A stretch of DNA of 64,000 nt from NCBI RefSeq assembly GCF_018860705.1, contig NZ_JAHKQA010000047.1, positions 1 through 64,000 of the forward strand, written 5' to 3'. This document shows positions 17,825-26,065 of the stretch, piece after piece; the first letter of the stretch is position 1; every line of letters begins with the position of its first letter. The stretch comes from Citreicella sp. C3M06 (GTDB lineage Bacteria; Pseudomonadota; Alphaproteobacteria; Rhodobacterales; Rhodobacteraceae). Below the pieces are notes generated by a model. That model made no database searches. It saw only the letters and a list, made by a program, of their open reading frames with translations, and had not been told where the DNA came from. The position numbers and the translations under genes were made by a program.

Positions 17825-18754
17825 TCAGAAGGAACTGCGCGTCATCCGGTCCAGCACGCGGCGACCAAACAGGCTTGCGGTGAGATCGCAGAGCAGCTTG
17901 GCGGTCTTGCCGCGCTCGTCAAGGAACGGGTTCAGCTCGACCAGATCCAGCGAGGTGACAAGGCCGCTGTCGCAAAGCGTCTCCATGATCAGATGCGCCT
18001 CGCGGAAAGTGGCGCCGCCGGGCACCGTGGTGCCGACGGCAGGCGCGATTGCAGGGTCGAGGAAATCCACGTCGAACGAGACGTGCAGCATCGCCCTCGC
18101 GGCCTGCACCCGCGCCAGAAAGGCGCGCAGCGGCACCAGCACGCCGGTCTCGTCGATGGCGCGCATGTCATGCACCTCGAGCCCGATTTCGGTGATGCGC
18201 GCGCGCTCGGCGCCATCGACCGAGCGAATGCCCATCATGCAGACGTTGCGCGGATCGACAGCGGCCTGCAGCGGCGGATAGCCCTCGCACCCCGGCTGGC
18301 CGGTGAAATAGGCCACCGGCGTGCCGTGCAGATTGCCGCTTTGCGAGGTTTCAAGCGTGTGCAGATCGGGATGCGCGTCAAGCCAGAGCACGAACAGCGG
18401 GCGCCCCTGATCCTGCGCGCGCCGCGCCATGGCCGGAACGGTTCCCGCCGACAACGAATGATCGCCGCCCATGAAGATCGGCAGATCGCCCGCCTGCCCC
18501 GCGTCATAGGCCGCCTGCGTCAAGACCTCGATCCAGGCGGAGGTTTCCGCCAGATGGTGCAGCGCCGGGTTGGCATGGGCCTGCGGCTCTTGCGGGGCGA
18601 TGCTGACATCGCCCAGATCGTTGACCTGCCATCCAAGCGCGGCCAGATCCTCGGCGAGCCCGGCGGTGCGCAGGCTGGCCGGCCCCATCAGGCAGCCACG
18701 TTGCGATGCGCCGGTCTCGATCGGCGCGCCAAGAAGGGCACAGGTCTGGGACAT
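17825..18754 (-). CDS. rocF: arginase
   Basis: A 309-residue ureohydrolase that turns arginine into ornithine and urea. The two-manganese ligand motifs are present: MGGDHSLSAGT (His), VLWLDAHPDLHT (DAHxD), and HVSFDVDFLDP (DxDxxDP). The block EGYPPLQAAVDPRNVCMMGIRSVDGAER and C-terminal SLDLVELNPFLDERGKTA are typical of true arginases rather than agmatinases. ATG 18754 follows CCTCCA on the plus strand (GGAGG upstream on the coding strand). It runs away from repA; its upstream region is shared with the replication cassette. Confidence 0.92.
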   Translation of the reverse strand: MSQTCALLGAPIETGASQRGCLMGPASLRTAGLAEDLAALGWQVNDLGDVSIAPQEPQAHANPALHHLAETSAWIEVLTQAAYDAGQAGDLPIFMGGDHSLSAGTVPAMARRAQDQGRPLFVLWLDAHPDLHTLETSQSGNLHGTPVAYFTGQPGCEGYPPLQAAVDPRNVCMMGIRSVDGAERARITEIGLEVHDMRAIDETGVLVPLRAFLARVQAARAMLHVSFDVDFLDPAIAPAVGTTVPGGATFREAHLIMETLCDSGLVTSLDLVELNPFLDERGKTAKLLCDLTASLFGRRVLDRMTRSSF

Positions 18755-19180
18755 TGGAGGGTTCCTTGTTCTTTGCTTCGCCGGGGCCGTCAGCCCTGAG
18801 ACATGGATGCACGGCGGGGCCGCATGGGTAAAGGTGCCGATCACCGGTTTCGCGCGCCGCCCGCCGGGAATCATCCACAGGGCGGATCGGGCTGTTGCGG
18901 CCCAAGCTGACCGGGCGATTGCCTGCGGGCCAAACTGGGCGCCGGGGCGTCAAAATCGGGCAGAATCGCGGTTTTTCCATGGAATACAACCGGCTATCCG
19001 ACGGCGCAAAGCCATTGCCTAAGCTTTCGTTCGATCCTGCGACCGCTTGGGATCAAGAAAATTGTTGTGGATCCAACTCTTGCGTGCAATTAACTTTATC
19101 GACGCAAAAACGCGCCAGACGCGCCGTTACGCGTCGACATGAAGACGGTCCGACAAGAGGCCACAAGAGGCAAGAGCAGC
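18755..19180. promoter_or_regulatory. 426-base region upstream of repA
   Basis: No convincing gene. The right half turns AT-richer (ATCAAGAAAATTGTTGTGG and CAATTAACTTTATCGACGC), as expected for the repABC promoter. A TCGACGC...GCGTCGA dyad (19098-19104 and 19132-19138) brackets two ACGCGCC copies just before the upstream ATG at 19139; it could be the RepA/RepB operator of the operon. In repABC replicons RepA with RepB represses the operon from this position. Exact promoter boxes cannot be fixed by eye. Confidence 0.4.
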
Positions 19181-20383
19181 ATGACCTCGACCGAGACGAA
19201 TATCGGCGGAAATTCCGTCGCCCATTCGATTTCCGCGAACGCCGAGCGCCTGTCTCTGGCGCTCAATGATCACATGCGCAACAGCTTCCGGCCCGAAAGC
19301 CGCAAGACCCTGCGCCGGTTCAGCGCCGCCGAAGTGTCCGAGCTGACCGGCATCAGCATGTCGAACCTGCGCACCCGGCATCAGGATGGCGATTTCCCCG
19401 AGGTCGAGACCGACAGCCGCGGCCGCCGCTCTTATACCGCCGAAGAGATCGACCAGATCCGTCATATCATGGCCCGCACCGGTCGCAACGGCGACACCTA
19501 CCTGCCGGGCCGCCGCGATGGCGACAAGATGCAGATCATCAGCATCGTGAATTTCAAGGGCGGCTCGTCGAAAACCACCAGCGCGATCCATCTTGCGCAG
19601 CGCTATGCCCTGCGTGGATATCGCGTTCTGGCACTAGATATGGACCCGCAGGCCAGCCTGACCACCATGTTTGGGTACCGGCCCGAAATCGAATTCGCCG
19701 AGGGCGGCACGATCTACGACGCGCTGCGCTACGAAGACCCCCTGCCCCTGAGCGAGATCATCCGCAAAACCTATTTCCACAAGCTCGATCTGGCCCCCGC
19801 CGGGCTGATGCTGTCGGAATACGAGACCGAAACCGCCTATGCGCTGCAACATCGCATCGAGCCGCCGTTTACCCAGCGGCTCGCCGTCGCGCTGGACGAG
19901 ATCGAAGACGACTACGACCTCGTGATCATCGACTGCCCGCCGCAGCTGGGCTTTACCACCATGTCGGCGCTGCTGGCCTCGACCGGGCTGCTGATCACTG
20001 TGGTGCCCTCGATGCTCGACGTCGCCTCGATGGCGCAGTTCCTCGAAATGGCGGGCGAGACGATTCGCGCGCTCGAAGACGCGGCCGGGACGATCGATTG
20101 GGATTTTCTAAAGTTTCTCGTTGCACGCTACGAGCCGACCGATGTGCCGCAATCGCAGATGGCCGGGTTCCTGCGCTCGATCCTGCTCGACCAAGTGCTC
20201 AACGCGCCGATGCTGAAATCCACCGCGATTTCGGATGCGGGCATGACGCAACAGACGATCTACGAAATCGACCCCGGGCAGGTTGTCCGCAAGACGCTTG
20301 AGCGCATTCTCGAAAGCGTCAACGGGGTCGCCGATGAATTCGAGGCCACGATTCAGGCCGCATGGGGACGGGGTACCGACTGA
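19181..20383 (+). CDS. repA: RepA, ParA-type partition ATPase of a repABC replicon
   Basis: A 400-residue partition protein. An N-terminal MerR-like DNA-binding section (RRFSAAEVSELTGISMSNLRTRHQDGDFPE) precedes the ATPase domain with the deviant Walker A IVNFKGGSSKTTSAIHLAQ (near residue 127), ALDMDPQASLTTMFG, and Walker B LVIIDCPPQLGFTTMSALLA. It segregates the replicon with RepB and represses the operon. I start at 19181; ATG 19139 is also in frame and would add 14 residues. The stop overlaps repB (TGATG). Confidence 0.93.
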   Translation: MTSTETNIGGNSVAHSISANAERLSLALNDHMRNSFRPESRKTLRRFSAAEVSELTGISMSNLRTRHQDGDFPEVETDSRGRRSYTAEEIDQIRHIMARTGRNGDTYLPGRRDGDKMQIISIVNFKGGSSKTTSAIHLAQRYALRGYRVLALDMDPQASLTTMFGYRPEIEFAEGGTIYDALRYEDPLPLSEIIRKTYFHKLDLAPAGLMLSEYETETAYALQHRIEPPFTQRLAVALDEIEDDYDLVIIDCPPQLGFTTMSALLASTGLLITVVPSMLDVASMAQFLEMAGETIRALEDAAGTIDWDFLKFLVARYEPTDVPQSQMAGFLRSILLDQVLNAPMLKSTAISDAGMTQQTIYEIDPGQVVRKTLERILESVNGVADEFEATIQAAWGRGTD

Positions 20384-21327
20384 TGGCACGACGCAACCTG
20401 TTTCAGCCCCCTCCCCCGCCGAGCGATCAGCCCGCCCCGGCAAAGCCGCGCTTTCCCGAGACCGGCACCATGAGCGGCGTGCGCTCGACGCTCAAGGATC
20501 TGTCGAGCAATGCCGTGCGTGAACTCGACCCCGATTTGATCGACGATGGTGGCCCCAGTGACCGGCTTGCCTTTGGCGAGGCCGAGGTCGATGCGCTGGC
20601 CGCGTCGATCCGCGCCCATGGCCAGCAGGTGCCGATCATGGTGCGCCCGCTGCCCGATCAGCCCGGACGATTCCGCGTGGTCTATGGACGGCGGCGTCTG
20701 CGGGCGTTGCGGGGGCTGGGACTCAAGGCCAAGGCGCTGGTCCGCTCGCTCTCCGACGAAGAGGCGATTCTTGCGCAAGGCCATGAGAACAGCCAGCGGC
20801 TTGACCCGTCCTTCATCGAAAAGGCGCTGTTCATCCGCGAGCTGTCCGATGCGGGCTATGCGCCGGAGATCGTGATGGATGCGCTGGCCGTCGACAAGCC
20901 GATGCTGTCGCGCATGAACAAGGTGGCGCGGCATATTCCGGCGGCGGTCATCCAGCAGGTCGGCCCGGCGCATGGCATTGGCCGGCGGCGCTGGGAAGAC
21001 ATGGCGGATGCGGTGCGCGATGGCGACATCGACCTTGTCGCGCTGACCGCGCCGATGCCCTTCGACACGGTCGCATCTTCGGATGCGCGTTTTGAAATGC
21101 TCGCAGCTGCCGTGGCAGGGCGCCAACAGAAACCGCCGCGCGCCTCGGGCGCAACCCCCGTCATCCACAGCGATGGCACCAGAATCGCCGAGCTTCGCAG
21201 CACCGCCCGTGCCCTGACGCTGAAGCTATCGCGCAGCGATGCGCCGGGCTTTGCCGATTGGCTCGAAGCCAATGCCGAGGACGAGTTGTCGCGGCTGTAT
21301 GACATCTGGTCGTCGCAGCGCGACTGA
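20383..21327 (+). CDS. repB: RepB, ParB-type centromere-binding protein of a repABC replicon
   Basis: A 314-residue ParB-family protein. The ParB N-terminal domain is visible as VDALAASIRAHGQQVPIMVRPLPD, FRVVYGRRRLRALRGLG and EAILAQGHENSQRLDPSFIEKALFIRELSDAGY. A helix-turn-helix follows (VMDALAVDKPMLSRMNKVARHIPAAVIQQVG). The C-terminus (WLEANAEDELSRLYDIW) fits a dimerisation domain. It should bind the GTT-N10-AAC palindromes found around repC. Translation is coupled to repA. Confidence 0.93.
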   Translation: MARRNLFQPPPPPSDQPAPAKPRFPETGTMSGVRSTLKDLSSNAVRELDPDLIDDGGPSDRLAFGEAEVDALAASIRAHGQQVPIMVRPLPDQPGRFRVVYGRRRLRALRGLGLKAKALVRSLSDEEAILAQGHENSQRLDPSFIEKALFIRELSDAGYAPEIVMDALAVDKPMLSRMNKVARHIPAAVIQQVGPAHGIGRRRWEDMADAVRDGDIDLVALTAPMPFDTVASSDARFEMLAAAVAGRQQKPPRASGATPVIHSDGTRIAELRSTARALTLKLSRSDAPGFADWLEANAEDELSRLYDIWSSQRD

Positions 21328-21373
21328 CCGGACATTCCCAAGAAACCCAGAAAAGGAGCACGACGCAGCCCGG

Positions 21374-21426
21374 AAAAGAAAGAGCCCCCCAAAGTTTCCC
21401 TTGGAGAGCCCGATCTGTGCTTTGCA
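21374..21426 (-). ncRNA. incA: counter-transcribed RNA (ctRNA, incA) between repB and repC
   Basis: On the minus strand TTGACT (21455-21460) and TAGATC (21433-21438) are 16 bases apart and would start an RNA near 21426. About 25 bases on, CCAAGG-GAAA-CTTTGG (21389-21404) forms a stem followed by a pyrimidine tail CTCTTTCTTTT ending near 21374. The predicted RNA is about 53 nt, the size known for ctRNAs of repABC plasmids, which repress repC and set incompatibility. The plus-strand GATCTG...CAGATC dyad (21412-21436) can fold in the repC leader. Prediction by eye; ends are approximate. Confidence 0.65.
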
Positions 21427-21459
21427 CCCTCAGATCTAACAGCTTCTCCGCCACAGTCA

Positions 21460-21490
21460 ACACCGGCCGATTCGGCTGGGTGTCTTTTTG
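21460..21490 (+). terminator. intrinsic terminator-like hairpin in the repC leader
   Basis: ACACC/GGTGT outer and GCCGA/TCGGC-type inner pairs (21460-21483) with one bulge are followed directly by CTTTTTG and a further TTTT. It lies in the repB-repC gap, 60 bases before repC. In repABC operons ctRNA binding favours such a terminator in the repC leader, limiting RepC synthesis. Confidence 0.65.
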
Positions 21491-21552
21491 CGTCTTTTCG
21501 TTGAAAAAGTACGTTGGGGGTCATCCGAATTTTTGGATGCCGTGATTAAGCG

Positions 21553-22674
21553 ATGGCATTTACCGAAGTCTCCGCGCCACATCGGCAGCGGCAATCAGAG
21601 CTGTTGTCCACGGACAACCTTCCAGAGCGGCATGTCGTCATGTCGGTGCTGCGGCGTGCCGCATCGCTGATCGGCCTCAAGCCCCCTGCCCTTGCGACGC
21701 TGGACGCGTTGCTGTCCTGTCTTCCGCCAAAGCGGCACCATCACACGGTGTTCGCCTCGAATGAAACGCTGGTGGCGCGGCGCAACGGTGTCACAGACCG
21801 GACGATCCGCCGTCACGTGGCGCTGCTGATCGAGGCCGGGCTGATGGTTCGACGCGACAGCGCCAACCGCAAACGCTTTGTCAAACGCAGTCGCAGCGAA
21901 GGGCTTTGCCTGCGCTTTGGCTTCGATCTGTCGCCGCTTTACGCGCGCTTCGCGGAACTTGCGGAACTGGCCGCGCAGGCGGATGCGCTTGGCGAACGAC
22001 TGGCGCTGCTCAAGACCCGCCTGCGCGCGCTGTCGGCGCGCCGCCTTGCCGCCGATCCAGATGATGCGCTGGCCAGCGAGATCCTGCGCGCCCTGCGCCG
22101 CAAGCTGACCGAAACCGACTGCGAAATGCTTCTGGCGCGGCTTGGACAACCCTGTGAACATATCCTCGAATCCGACGTCGCAGCGCCGCAGATGTCCGCC
22201 AGCGACAGCCAAAATGTCCGCCACCATCAGAACTCAAATAAAGAACTTATTGATAAGACCGATCCGATCGATGTTCGTGACGTGCTCGACGCCTGCCCCG
22301 AAGCGAGGCTCTACGCCCAAGCGCCGATCACCACTGACCGTGATCTTGTACGCCACGGGAGGTTGCTTGCACCGATGCTTGGCATAGACCCGACGATCTA
22401 CGCCAAAGCCGAACGGAACGCTGGGCCTGGTTGCGCTGCGATTGCGACGCTGTCGATTTTGCAACTTGGCGACAAGGTCCGATCAGCTGGCGCCTATTTC
22501 TATCGGCTACTGCTTGGGAAGCCCGACGAGAGGTTCGACCCCTCGGCATTGCTGCGCCATGTGCGCAACGTCAGTTGTCCGCGGACAACAACTGCGGCGC
22601 AAACGCAGGAGCAAGCCTTTGGCGTTGTCCGCGGACAACGGTCCGGGACTGGCATGTCTCTGCTGACCAGTTGA
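21553..22674 (+). CDS. repC: RepC replication initiator
   Basis: A 373-residue initiator, the hallmark of alphaproteobacterial repABC replicons. Family blocks: VLRRAASLIGLKPPALATLDALLSCLP, then TVFASNETLVARRNGVTDRTIRRHVALLIEAGLMVRRDSANRKRFVKR (winged helix, residues about 70-117), GLCLRFGFDLSPLYARFAEL, and C-terminal LAPMLGIDPTIYAKAERNAGPGCAA and RSAGAYFYRLL. An AT-rich stretch inside the gene (22228-22257) is the expected origin. Three parS-like palindromes fall inside the coding sequence. It is somewhat shorter than many RepC (around 400 residues). Confidence 0.92.
   Translation: MAFTEVSAPHRQRQSELLSTDNLPERHVVMSVLRRAASLIGLKPPALATLDALLSCLPPKRHHHTVFASNETLVARRNGVTDRTIRRHVALLIEAGLMVRRDSANRKRFVKRSRSEGLCLRFGFDLSPLYARFAELAELAAQADALGERLALLKTRLRALSARRLAADPDDALASEILRALRRKLTETDCEMLLARLGQPCEHILESDVAAPQMSASDSQNVRHHQNSNKELIDKTDPIDVRDVLDACPEARLYAQAPITTDRDLVRHGRLLAPMLGIDPTIYAKAERNAGPGCAAIATLSILQLGDKVRSAGAYFYRLLLGKPDERFDPSALLRHVRNVSCPRTTTAAQTQEQAFGVVRGQRSGTGMSLLTS
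21603..21618. repeat. parS-like palindrome, copy 1 (inside repC 5' end)
   Basis: GTTGTCCACGGACAAC, one base off a perfect palindrome. It matches the GTT-N10-AAC pattern of repABC centromeres. It lies about 17 codons into repC, so the DNA must serve as both code and candidate RepB site. Confidence 0.6.
22228..22257. other. AT-rich stretch in repC, probable replication origin
   Basis: A roughly 30-base segment (CAGAACTCAAATAAAGAACT then TATTGATAAG) is strikingly AT-rich within a GC-rich gene. The origin of repABC plasmids is known to lie in an AT-rich region within repC, where RepC acts in cis. Position in the middle-to-late part of the gene fits. Confidence 0.6.
22574..22589. repeat. parS-like palindrome, copy 2 (inside repC 3' end)
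   Basis: GTTGTCCGCGGACAAC, a perfect 16-bp palindrome with the GTT-N4-GC-N4-AAC form expected for RepB binding sites. It lies 100 bases before the end of repC. Confidence 0.75.
22624..22639. repeat. parS-like palindrome, copy 3 (inside repC 3' end)
   Basis: A second exact copy of the perfect 16-bp palindrome, 50 bases after copy 2 (start to start), so the two sites lie close to the same face of the helix. It ends 35 bases before the end of repC. Confidence 0.75.
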
Positions 22675-23627
22675 GATTCTTCCCAGTGCACATAGACGAG
22701 CGTCACAACAAAAGGCAGCGATACCGAAAGCGGCTCACAAGGCTCTTGCCCGTGCAAAATGCGCTTGAACTTGGCACCCGTCAGGTGCGGTCAACCAGTG
22801 ACCCGGCACAGGCAGATCTCCGGGTGAAGGCCAGGCGTATCTTCGCCATTCCACCAAAACCGTCGGGCACCGCTGATCCGGATCCTGCACGAGATTGCCC
22901 TGCGTGGGCTTGAGTCCAAGATGATCAGACGGCAGCAAGCAAGCCACGCCGGAGCGTCTGATTTCTAAATCTGAACCATTTCACGGAAAGCTCCGCTCAG
23001 AGATCCCGGCGCCGCTGCGCGCCCGCACGGGGTCGACTTGCCTCGCGGTGTTTCTTAAACCGAGCGAACCGCAGAAATTCACGCCGCCCGCATCGTCGCC
23101 AAAGTGCAGCTGATGAACGAGCGTCTGGAGTTCAGCCCAAGCTGGCGTCACTTCATTGCCATGGCGCGGCAGTCCATCGCGCATGACCTATAGGGGCAGG
23201 GCGGTCGTCAGTCCCATCACCAGACAGTCGATATTGTCCCCGGACAATCTGGTGCAACGCGCTGCGCTGCGGGGCCTGCCGGGGGCGACGATCACCGCGT
23301 GTCCCGTCGCATGTGTGCCAAGGGGGCTGCACAGCGGCATCCGAGAAAAGGGCAAGCCCTCGTTCGCCCTGGGGCGATTGCTCGCCGCCGCGCATGGTGA
23401 CGTTTATCAACAATGTCGCGCAGCTTGGCAGACCAGATGAACTGTCGGCTGCTTGTGCAATGTTCCGCGATGATCGTTGCAATTTTTGCCGCATCGCGCC
23501 GGGGGGCGGGATTGGAAAATCTGTCGATCTGGCCTTGCCGCCCATTGGCAGCGTTGCCGCGAGGATGGCAGGCATCGCGCGCCGGCTCAGAGGGCAGCGC
23601 TTTGAGGCCGCCGGGCCTGTCGCGGCC
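22675..23627. other. decayed region downstream of repC
   Basis: About 950 bases with no intact gene I can support. Short open stretches exist on both strands without ribosome-binding sites or known motifs. A 43-codon frame closed at both ends (23062-23193, reading ERTAEIHAARIVAKVQLMNE, then RLEFSPSWRHFIAMARQSIA) looks protein-like but has no start and no family I recognise. The region also holds a degenerate parS-like site at 23233. It probably marks former insertions next to the replication cassette. Confidence 0.5.
23233..23248. repeat. degenerate parS-like palindrome, copy 4
   Basis: ATTGTCCCCGGACAAT keeps the TTGTCC/GGACAA arms of the repC-borne palindromes but has A/T at the ends and CC at the centre. 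It lies about 560 bases downstream of repC in non-coding sequence. It may be a weak RepB site or relic. Confidence 0.45.
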
Positions 23628-24269
23628 TCAGCCGTCGGTCTTTAGAAGGTCGGTCAGGGTGATGAAGGAAGACGCCACATGTTCGCGCATCTTCAGGCGG
23701 GTGGTTTCGCCATCACCTTGCAGGATGGCTTCGGCGATGGCGGCGTGTTCGCGCCGGGAGCTGTCGAGCCGTCGGCCATCAAGCGCGAAGTTGCGCGACC
23801 GCCAGACCTGTGTGCGCAGCGTCAGTTCCGCGTGGCTGGCAGAGAGCGTGGCGTTATGGGCACCCTGATTGATCTGCGCGTGAAAGCGCCGGTTGATCTC
23901 GGCGTAGGTCTGGGCGTCATCGCCGCAGGCGCGGCCTTCTTCAAGGATCGCCTGAAGCTGCCTGCGCTGAATTTCCGTCATCCGCCGCGCCGCAAGCGCC
24001 GCGATGGCGGATTCGATTTCGCCCACTGCCTCGAACAGATCCTGCAGATCGCTGGCCTGCATCTTGCGCACGAAAAAGGCGCGCCTTGGACCGCGCTCGG
24101 CAAAATTCGCCTGTTCAAGCCGGTGCAGGGCCTCGCGAATGGGCGTGCGCGAAACATGGAACCGTTCGGCCAGCGTGACCTCTGCCAGCTGCTCACCGGG
24201 GGCAAAGGTGCCCGATGCGATCCCGTCAATCAGCAGATCGTATATATTTTGGGCAGTTCTTTCGCTCAT
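23628..24269 (-). CDS. GntR-family regulator (FadR/FCD subfamily)
   Basis: A 213-residue regulator. The N-terminal winged helix reads LIDGIASGTFAPGEQLAEVTLAERFHVSRTPIREALHRLEQ (residues 13-53). The C-terminal FCD domain shows DLFEAVGEIESAIAALAARR, the metal-binding type histidines (NRRFHAQI and later REHAAIAEAI, RLKMREHVASS). It is divergent from the peptide/gamma-glutamyl ABC operon and likely controls it through the TGTATACA site in the shared 188-base region. Confidence 0.9.
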   Translation of the reverse strand: MSERTAQNIYDLLIDGIASGTFAPGEQLAEVTLAERFHVSRTPIREALHRLEQANFAERGPRRAFFVRKMQASDLQDLFEAVGEIESAIAALAARRMTEIQRRQLQAILEEGRACGDDAQTYAEINRRFHAQINQGAHNATLSASHAELTLRTQVWRSRNFALDGRRLDSSRREHAAIAEAILQGDGETTRLKMREHVASSFITLTDLLKTDG

Positions 24270-24308
24270 GCCGATATCATCCTTAAATGTACCCTTTTAT
24301 CTTGTTAC

Positions 24309-24316
24309 TGTATACA
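24309..24316. promoter_or_regulatory. TGTATACA palindrome, probable GntR operator
   Basis: An exact 8-bp palindrome in the AT-richer part of the divergent gap, 39 bases upstream of the regulator start and about 140 upstream of the binding-protein gene. TGTATACA-centred sites are common for FCD-type GntR regulators. Assignment is by motif and position. Confidence 0.55.
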
Positions 24317-24457
24317 TATCGGGTCAACTTGTTTTTCAGTGAGGCGATGCGGACAGAAACCCCGGATCGCCCGCTTTACAGGAACGGACAGAGCGGAACG
24401 CCGCCGGAAGCGACTCTTCGAAAGAAGTGAACAGGCCAACAGGAGTGACAACGGACT

Positions 24458-26065
24458 ATGACCAAGATCGACCACAAGAAAATTCTCGCAGAACGGATGT
24501 CTGCCCGGCTCGGGCGCCGCGCCGTTCTCAAGGGCCTTGGCGCGGGCATTCTAGCCGCAACCGCCGGCGGTGCCTTTCCCAACGTTGCCAAGGCGCAGCA
24601 ATCGGGCCATCTGAAGATCGCCTCGGTCAAGGTGATCGATACGCTCGATCCGCATTTCACCGGCTTCCTGTCGGCGATCCAGATCATCAACAACATCCAC
24701 AATGGCCTGCTCAAGATCAGCTATGACGGTAGCCAGGTGACGTTCGAGCCGGATCTGGCCGAAAGCTGGGATCTCGAAGACGAAGTGACCCATGTCTTCA
24801 AGCTGCGCGACGGGGTGAAGTTCCACGACGGCACGCCCTGCGACGCCGAGGCGGTGAAATTCTCGTTGCTGCGCGTCAAGGAGGGCGAGCCTGCCTCGCC
24901 GCACGCGTGGAAGCTGGCGCTGCTCGACAGCATCGAGGTGGTCGATCCGCTGACCATCAAGCTGACCTTCTCGGAACCTTATGCCTTCCTGCCGGTGGCG
25001 CTCAATGGGTCCACGGGCCGCGCGGGCACCATCGTCTCGCCCGCTGCCGTGCAGAAATACGGCGCCGATTATGGCCGCAACCCGGTCGGCACCGGGCCGT
25101 TCAAGTTCGTCTCTTGGCGCGACAATGACGCCATCGAGCTGGAAGCCAACACCGAGTATTTCGAGACCGGGCTGCCGAAGCTGGAAAAGGTCACCTTCGT
25201 GCTGATGCGCGAGGCCTCGACGGCGCTGGCGGCGCTGATGTCGGGCCAGATCCACGGCATGACCGATTGCCCGATGCAGCTGGTCGATCAGGTCGATGCC
25301 TTCCCGAACGCCACGCTTTATGGCGAGATCGAGGGCAACTACACCTATGTCGGCATGAACTGCCAGCGCGCGCCGTTTGATGATGTCAACCTGCGCCGCG
25401 CCGTGGCTTGGGCGCTGAACCGCGACACGCTGGTCAAGCAGGCCTATTTCGGGCGTGCCCAACAGGCCTATACCCCGATCTCCCCGCCGATGACCGGTTA
25501 TTTCGACCCCAATATCGCGACCTCGGGCCGCGGCCAGTGGTTCGATCTGGACAAGGCCAAGGAATTCCGCGCCAAGGCTGCCAATCAGGGCGAAATCGAA
25601 GTCACCTATATGATGGCCGAACGCGGCCCCGTGGGCACCCGCATCGCGCAGACCGTCGCGCCGATGCTGGCCGAGATCGGCATCAAGGCCAATCTCGAAC
25701 TGGTCGAACCCGCCTCTTGGGTGCAGCGCCGCAACGGCGGCGATTTCGATCTGTACGATTTCGAATGGGTGGCCGACCTCGACCCCGAGGAAACGCTGTA
25801 CCCGGAATGGAAATCGGACGGGGCGTGGAACTTCTGCCGCTGGGTCAACACCGACTTCGATGACCTGTGCAAGCAGGCCAGCACCGAGCTGGACGTGGCC
25901 GCCCGCGCCGCGCTCTATCACCGCGCCGAAGACCTTCTGATGGATGAAGCGCCCTGCGCGATGATGGCGCATATGCCGATCTACAAGGTGTTCTCGAACG
26001 AGGTGAAAGGGTTCAACTACATCCCCGCCGACCTTGTGAACCTGCACACGGTGAGCCTCGGCTGA
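24458..26065 (+). CDS. peptide/gamma-glutamyl ABC transporter, substrate-binding protein (family 5), Tat signal
   Basis: A 535-residue family-5 extracytoplasmic binding protein. The N-terminus carries a twin-arginine signal (ARLGRRAVLKGLGAGILAATAGGA, cleavage near AKAQQ), unusual because most such proteins use Sec. Family blocks are PDLAESWDLEDEVTHVFKLRDGVKFHDGTPC and VGTGPFKFVSWRDNDAIELEAN. It heads a six-gene operon with two permeases, two ATPases and gamma-glutamyltransferase, implying a gamma-glutamyl compound (glutathione or a peptide) as ligand. Stop overlaps the next start. Confidence 0.9.
   Translation: MTKIDHKKILAERMSARLGRRAVLKGLGAGILAATAGGAFPNVAKAQQSGHLKIASVKVIDTLDPHFTGFLSAIQIINNIHNGLLKISYDGSQVTFEPDLAESWDLEDEVTHVFKLRDGVKFHDGTPCDAEAVKFSLLRVKEGEPASPHAWKLALLDSIEVVDPLTIKLTFSEPYAFLPVALNGSTGRAGTIVSPAAVQKYGADYGRNPVGTGPFKFVSWRDNDAIELEANTEYFETGLPKLEKVTFVLMREASTALAALMSGQIHGMTDCPMQLVDQVDAFPNATLYGEIEGNYTYVGMNCQRAPFDDVNLRRAVAWALNRDTLVKQAYFGRAQQAYTPISPPMTGYFDPNIATSGRGQWFDLDKAKEFRAKAANQGEIEVTYMMAERGPVGTRIAQTVAPMLAEIGIKANLELVEPASWVQRRNGGDFDLYDFEWVADLDPEETLYPEWKSDGAWNFCRWVNTDFDDLCKQASTELDVAARAALYHRAEDLLMDEAPCAMMAHMPIYKVFSNEVKGFNYIPADLVNLHTVSLG

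Noticed and set aside
22735-22947. 70-residue minus-strand ORF after repC as a transposase remnant
   Set aside because: No recognisable IS motif and no inverted repeats; left within the decayed region.
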